From contig CAIVVS010000317.1 of assembly GCA_903909415.1 (NCBI GenBank), positions 1 through 50,974 of the forward strand: DNA of 50,974 nucleotides, read 5' to 3'. The translations under genes and the position numbers were made by a program. The notes beneath the pieces were generated by a model that ran no database searches, was not told the DNA's origin, and was given only the letters and a program-made list of their open reading frames with translations. The number at the start of each line of letters is the position of its first letter. Within the stretch, counting starts at the first letter, position 1. Shown in pieces: positions 46,958-50,974 of this stretch. Source of the stretch: an uncultured Pseudomonadota bacterium. GTDB taxonomy: Bacteria > Pseudomonadota > Gammaproteobacteria > Burkholderiales > SG8-39.

Positions 46958-48028
46958 ATGACCATTCTGGTGACCGGCGGCGCCGGCTTCATCGGCTCGA
47001 ACTTCGTGCTGGACTGGCTCGCCGACCCGGCGGCGGAAGCCGTGGTCAACCTCGACAAGCTCACCTATGCCGGCAACGCGGCCAACCTCGCCGCGCTGCG
47101 CGATGACCCGCGCCACGTTTTCGCGCAGGCGGACATCGGCGACCGCGAAGCGGTGCGCGGACTGCTGGCGCATCACAAGCCGCGCGCCATCGTGCATTTC
47201 GCGGCCGAAAGCCACGTCGACCGGTCCATCCTCGGGCCGGGCGAGTTCATCCAGACCAACATCAACGGCAGCTTCGTGCTGCTGGAGGAGGCGCGCGCCT
47301 TCTGGAGCGCCCTGCCGGACGCGGCGCGCGGGGCGTTCCGCTTCCTGCACGTGTCCACCGACGAGGTGTACGGCTCGCTGGGCGAGCACGACCCGGCCTT
47401 CTCGGAGTCCACGCCCTACGCGCCCAACAGCCCCTACGCCGCTTCCAAGGCCGCCTCGGACCACCTGGTGCGCGCCTGGCACCACACCTACGGCCTGCCG
47501 GTGCTGACCACGAACTGTTCGAACAACTACGGCCCGTACCAGTTTCCCGAAAAGCTGATCCCGCTGGTGATCCTGAACGCGCTGCAGGGCAAGCCGCTGC
47601 CGGTGTACGGCGACGGGCGCAACGTGCGCGACTGGCTGTACGTCGGCGACCACTGCGCGGCGATACGCCGGGTGCTGGAAGCAGGCAGGCCGGGCGAGAC
47701 CTACAACATCGGCGGGCGCAGCGAGCAGGCCAACATCGACGTGGTGCTCACGCTGTGCCGGCTGCTGGACGAACTGCGCCCCGGCCCCGCGCCACGGGAA
47801 AAATTGGTGAAGTACGTCACGGACCGTCCCGGCCACGACCGGCGCTACGCCATCGACTGCGGCAAGATCGAGCGGGAACTGGGCTGGCGCGCCGCGCACG
47901 ACTTCGCCTCGGGCCTGCGGCGCACGGTGCAGTGGTACCTGGACCACGAGGCCTGGATCGCGGACGTGCAGAGCGGCGCCTACCGCGACTGGATCGCCAG
48001 CAACTACGCGCAACGCAACGAGCCATGA
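46958..48028 (+). CDS. rfbB: dTDP-glucose 4,6-dehydratase
   Basis: A 356-residue short-chain dehydrogenase-type enzyme making dTDP-4-keto-6-deoxyglucose. The NAD motif [12 protein letters not shown], the [12 protein letters not shown] segment, STDEVYG and the active-site [12 protein letters not shown] (Tyr/Lys) are present. It is the first step specific to dTDP-L-rhamnose in the order rfbB-rfbA-rfbC-rfbD, tightly spaced on the plus strand. Confidence 0.97.
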   Translation: MTILVTGGAGFIGSNFVLDWLADPAAEAVVNLDKLTYAGNAANLAALRDDPRHVFAQADIGDREAVRGLLAHHKPRAIVHFAAESHVDRSILGPGEFIQTNINGSFVLLEEARAFWSALPDAARGAFRFLHVSTDEVYGSLGEHDPAFSESTPYAPNSPYAASKAASDHLVRAWHHTYGLPVLTTNCSNNYGPYQFPEKLIPLVILNALQGKPLPVYGDGRNVRDWLYVGDHCAAIRRVLEAGRPGETYNIGGRSEQANIDVVLTLCRLLDELRPGPAPREKLVKYVTDRPGHDRRYAIDCGKIERELGWRAAHDFASGLRRTVQWYLDHEAWIADVQSGAYRDWIASNYAQRNEP

Positions 48029-48038
48029 GGCAGTCGGC

Positions 48039-48929
48039 ATGAAAGGCATCATCCTCGCCGGCGGATCCGGCACCCGCCTCTACCCGGTCACCCGCGCGGT
48101 GTCCAAGCAGCTGCTGCCGATCTACGACAAGCCGATGATCTATTACCCGCTGTCCACGCTGATGCTGGCGGGGATACGGGAGATCCTCATCATCTCCACG
48201 CCCGAGGACACGCCGCGCTTCCGGCAGTTGCTGGGCGACGGCGCCGAATGGGGCCTGTCGCTTAGCTACGCGGTGCAACCCTCGCCCGACGGCATCGCAC
48301 AGGCCTTCCTCATCGGCGCGGACTTCATTGCCGGCGAGTCCTGCGCGCTGATCCTGGGCGACAACATCTTCCACGGCAACGACCTGGTGCTGGACATGCA
48401 GAAGGGCACCTCGCGCGCCAGCGGCGCGACCGTGTTCGCCTACCCGGTGCGCGACCCGCAGCGCTACGGCGTGGTCGAGTTCGACCGCACCGGCCGCGCG
48501 ATCAGCATCGAGGAAAAGCCCGCCAAGCCCAAGTCGCGCTATGCGGTGACCGGCCTGTACTTCTACGACGCGAAGGTGGTGGACGTGGCGCGCGGGCTGC
48601 GCCCCTCGGCGCGCGGCGAACTGGAGATCACCGACGTGAACCGCCACTACCTGCAGCGCGGCGAGCTGGACGTGGTGGTGCTGGGCCGCGGCCATGCGTG
48701 GCTGGACACCGGCACGCACGAGTCGCTGCTGGAGGCGAGCAGCTTCGTGCAGACGCTGGAGGCGCGCCAGGGCCTGAAACTGTGCTGCCCGGAGGAAATC
48801 GCCTGGCGCATGGGCTGGATCAGCGCCGCGCAGCTGGAAGCCCTGGCCCGCCCGCTGAAGAACAGCGGCTACGGCGCCTACCTGCTCGGCCTGCTGGACG
48901 AGCAGATGCCCGGCTCGGGCCCGGCCTGA
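48039..48929 (+). CDS. rfbA: Glucose-1-phosphate thymidylyltransferase
   Basis: A 296-residue nucleotidyltransferase that forms dTDP-glucose. The start [18 protein letters not shown] holds the catalytic loop, then [33 protein letters not shown] and [14 protein letters not shown]. It is 10 bases after rfbB. Confidence 0.97.
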   Translation: MKGIILAGGSGTRLYPVTRAVSKQLLPIYDKPMIYYPLSTLMLAGIREILIISTPEDTPRFRQLLGDGAEWGLSLSYAVQPSPDGIAQAFLIGADFIAGESCALILGDNIFHGNDLVLDMQKGTSRASGATVFAYPVRDPQRYGVVEFDRTGRAISIEEKPAKPKSRYAVTGLYFYDAKVVDVARGLRPSARGELEITDVNRHYLQRGELDVVVLGRGHAWLDTGTHESLLEASSFVQTLEARQGLKLCCPEEIAWRMGWISAAQLEALARPLKNSGYGAYLLGLLDEQMPGSGPA

Positions 48930-48942
48930 GGCGCGGGCCGCC

Positions 48943-49485
48943 ATGAAGCTCACGCCGACCGCGCTGCCGGAAGTGCTGGTGATCGAGCCGAAGGTGTTCG
49001 GCGACGAGCGCGGCTTCTTCCTGGAGAGCTGGAACGAGCGCGCCTTCGCGCAGGCCGGCATCGATGCGCGTTTCGTGCAGGACAACCATTCGCGCTCGGC
49101 GCGCGGCGTGCTGCGCGGCCTGCACTACCAGCTGCGCCAGCCGCAGGGCAAGCTGATGCGAGTCGTGGCCGGACGCGTGTTCGACGTCGCGGTGGACATC
49201 CGGCGCGGCTCGCCGAACTTCGGCCGCTGGGCCGGCGTGATGCTGGACGCCGCCGAACACAAGCTGGTCTGGATACCGCCCGGTTTCGCCCACGGCTTCT
49301 GTGTGCTGAGCGACACCGCGGACGTGCTCTACAAGGCGACCGATTTCTACGCGCCGGACGATGAACGCGCGATCGCCTGGAACGACCCGGACATCGCCGT
49401 CGCCTGGCCGCTGGACGGCCCGCCGTCGCTGTCGGCCAAGGACGCGCGCGCCGGGCTGCTGCGCGACGCGGCCTGCCATGCGTAG
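48943..49485 (+). CDS. rfbC: dTDP-4-dehydrorhamnose 3,5-epimerase
   Basis: A 180-residue cupin epimerase. The catalytic His61 lies in VLRGLHYQ, preceded by FGDERGFFLESWNE and NHSRS. IPPGFAHGFCVLSD and YKATDFYAPDDERAIAWNDP complete the active site. It is 13 bases after rfbA. Confidence 0.96.
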   Translation: MKLTPTALPEVLVIEPKVFGDERGFFLESWNERAFAQAGIDARFVQDNHSRSARGVLRGLHYQLRQPQGKLMRVVAGRVFDVAVDIRRGSPNFGRWAGVMLDAAEHKLVWIPPGFAHGFCVLSDTADVLYKATDFYAPDDERAIAWNDPDIAVAWPLDGPPSLSAKDARAGLLRDAACHA

Positions 49486-49524
49486 CCGTCCCGCGCGCGG
49501 GACCGTCCAGGTGGCGCGGCTGCC

Positions 49525-50403
49525 GTGAAGGTCCTGCTGCTGGGACGCGACGGCCAGCTGGGCCGGGCGCTCCAGCCGGCGCTCGCCCCGCTGGGCGCCG
49601 TGACCGCGCTCGGGCGCGCGGAGCTCGACCTTCGCGACGGCCGGGCCATGACAGGGGTACTCGAGCGCCTCGCCCCCGACATCATCGTCAATGCCGCAGC
49701 CTACACCGCGGTCGACAAGGCGGAGTCCGAGCCGGAGATGGCCGACGCGCTGAACGCCCGCGCGCCCGCGCTGCTTGCCGCGCAAGCGGCGCGCAGCGGC
49801 GCCCTGCTGGTGCACTACTCGACCGACTACGTGTTCGGCGGCGGCAAGCCGGGCGCCTGGACCGAGGACGACGTCCCCGCTCCGCTGGGCGCCTACGGCC
49901 GCAGCAAGCTCGCCGGCGAACGGGCCATCGCCGCCTCGGGCTGCCGGCACCTGGTGTTGCGTACCAGCTGGGTCTATGCGCCCTGGGGCGCGAACTTCCT
50001 GCTCACCATCCTGAGGCTGGCGCGCGAGCGTCCCGAACTGCGCGTCGTGGACGACCAGGTCGGGGCGCCGACCAGCGTGCTCGCGCTGGCGCGCGCCACC
50101 ACGGAACTGGCCGGGCGCATGCAGGCCGAACCGGACCGGCGCGGCGGGCTCTACCACCTCGCGGCGGCTGGGCACACGTCGTGGCACGGCTTCGCGCAGG
50201 CCATCGTGGGTTCGGCCGGGCTGGCCACGCCGGTGCGCGCGATCCCGAGTTCCGAATACAGGAGCGCCGCGCGCCGGCCGTTGAACTCGCGCCTGGACTG
50301 CGCGCGCGTCGCGCGCGATTTCGGCATCGTGCTGCCGGACTGGCGGGACGGGCTGCGCGAGGTGATGGGCGGGCTGGCGGCCCCGGGTCAGGCGCGGCGG
50401 TAG
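49525..50403 (+). CDS. rfbD: dTDP-4-dehydrorhamnose reductase
   Basis: A 292-residue NAD(P)H-dependent reductase that completes dTDP-L-rhamnose. LLLGRDGQLGRAL is the cofactor motif; NAAAYTAVDKAE and STDYVFGG follow, with the catalytic YGRSKLAGERA. The GTG start at 49525 has AGGTGG upstream. Its end overlaps the convergent manC end by 16 bases. Confidence 0.95.
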   Translation: MKVLLLGRDGQLGRALQPALAPLGAVTALGRAELDLRDGRAMTGVLERLAPDIIVNAAAYTAVDKAESEPEMADALNARAPALLAAQAARSGALLVHYSTDYVFGGGKPGAWTEDDVPAPLGAYGRSKLAGERAIAASGCRHLVLRTSWVYAPWGANFLLTILRLARERPELRVVDDQVGAPTSVLALARATTELAGRMQAEPDRRGGLYHLAAAGHTSWHGFAQAIVGSAGLATPVRAIPSSEYRSAARRPLNSRLDCARVARDFGIVLPDWRDGLREVMGGLAAPGQARR

Positions 50404-50974
50404 TCGTCGGCGAAGCGCTCGATGTCGTCCTCGCCCAGGTAGTCCCCCGACTGGACCTCGATCACCAGCAACGGGCCGTCGCCGGTGTTCTCCAGCCGGT
50501 GCACCGTGCCCAGCGGGATGTAGGTGGACTGGTCCGGCCCGAGGTCCAGGGTCTCGTCGCCGCGCACCACGCGCGCGCTGCCCGACACCACCACCCAGTG
50601 CTCGGCGCGGCGCTGGTGCCGCTGCAGGGAAATCTTCGCGCCCGGCTTCAGCATCAGGCGCTTGACCTGGTAGCGCTCGCCGCTGCCGAGCGCCTCGTAG
50701 TAGCCCCAGGGCCGGTAGACCCGGGTGTGCGAGAAATGCTCGGTGCGCTCGGCGCGCTTGAGGTGCTCGACCGCCTGCTTGACGTCCTGTGCGGCGTCCT
50801 TGTGGGCGACCAGCACCACGTCGTCGGTCTCGACGATCACCAGGTCGGACACGCCCACCGCCGCCACCAGCCGGCTCTCGGCGCGCACGTAGTTGTCGCG
50901 CGACCCGTCGAGGTAGACGTCGCCCTGCACCACGTTGCCCGCCTCGCCCTTGTCGGCGACTTCCCAGAGGGAAC
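50388..50974 (-). CDS. manC: Mannose-1-P guanylyltransferase / mannose-6-P isomerase, C-terminal part
   Basis: The C-terminal 195 or so residues of a ManC/AlgA-type bifunctional enzyme; the rest lies beyond the right edge and the frame is open to it (SLWEVADKGEAGNVV). The end of the GT-A domain is followed by the cupin isomerase domain: RPWGYYEALGSGERYQVKRL, SLQRHQRRAEHWVVVSG and YIPLGTVHRLENTG. It supplies GDP-mannose and fits the surface-sugar context. It overlaps rfbD tail-to-tail. Confidence 0.93.
   Translation of the reverse strand, partial: SLWEVADKGEAGNVVQGDVYLDGSRDNYVRAESRLVAAVGVSDLVIVETDDVVLVAHKDAAQDVKQAVEHLKRAERTEHFSHTRVYRPWGYYEALGSGERYQVKRLMLKPGAKISLQRHQRRAEHWVVVSGSARVVRGDETLDLGPDQSTYIPLGTVHRLENTGDGPLLVIEVQSGDYLGEDDIERFADDYRRA

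Overview
The window is about 51 kb of very GC-rich, densely packed bacterial DNA. Several orphan Bug-type periplasmic binding proteins, a ntrC-ntrB-(DUF4124)-glnA block and a pcm-rhodanese-tolC block facing waaA-waaC all point to a betaproteobacterium, most likely of the order Burkholderiales. This is inferred from gene content only; there is no rRNA or other taxonomic marker in the window. Both ends cut genes: exonuclease III at the left, and a mannose-1-phosphate guanylyltransferase/mannose-6-phosphate isomerase at the right.

Layout. (1) 1-5.4 kb: end of exonuclease III, a thiamine-diphosphate (ThDP) enzyme with a Bug binding protein, and malate synthase. (2) 5.4-10.4 kb: nitrogen control (ntrC, ntrB, a small DUF4124-type gene, glnA). 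Upstream of glnA lie a readable sigma-54 -24/-12 element and two NtrC-type palindromes. (3) 10.4-18.5 kb: housekeeping and unassigned genes (rhodanese, LigB-type dioxygenase, gamma-glutamyltransferase-like enzyme, J-domain membrane protein, uppP, a small acidic protein, thiC with a TPP riboswitch). (4) 18.6-35.8 kb: a single-direction cluster behind a GntR/UTRA regulator with a perfect palindromic operator candidate. It holds two orphan Bug proteins, an aconitase-type hydratase of two subunits, a dimethylmalate-lyase/isocitrate-lyase superfamily lyase, two group A flavin monooxygenases, an ABC transporter without a binding protein, an arylmalonate-decarboxylase-like protein, an ATP-dependent hydantoinase/oxoprolinase pair, an isochorismatase-fold protein and a flavoprotein oxidoreductase. 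(5) 35.9-41.4 kb: TetR-controlled RND efflux operon. (6) 41.4-46.1 kb: pcm, rhodanese, tolC, facing waaC-waaA. (7) 46.2-51 kb: a glycosyltransferase, the dTDP-L-rhamnose genes rfbBACD and the end of manC, together lipopolysaccharide and surface-sugar synthesis.

Region 4 is the part most likely to hold something undescribed. The enzymes fit stepwise breakdown of an N-heterocycle or cyclic imide/lactam: flavin hydroxylation, ATP-driven ring-amide hydrolysis, redox adjustment, hydration of a maleate-like diacid and retro-aldol cleavage to pyruvate-type products. Two of its proteins lack the catalytic cysteines of their families, and HyuB carries a histone H1-like Lys/Ala/Pro tail. Substrate and reaction order are inference.

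A second pattern, not tied to any function I know, is that several genes end in short tandem duplications that include the stop codon and its flanks (2406-2435, 11737-11762, 16309-16365, 34354-34395, and weaker cases at 20479-20500 and 22306-22326).
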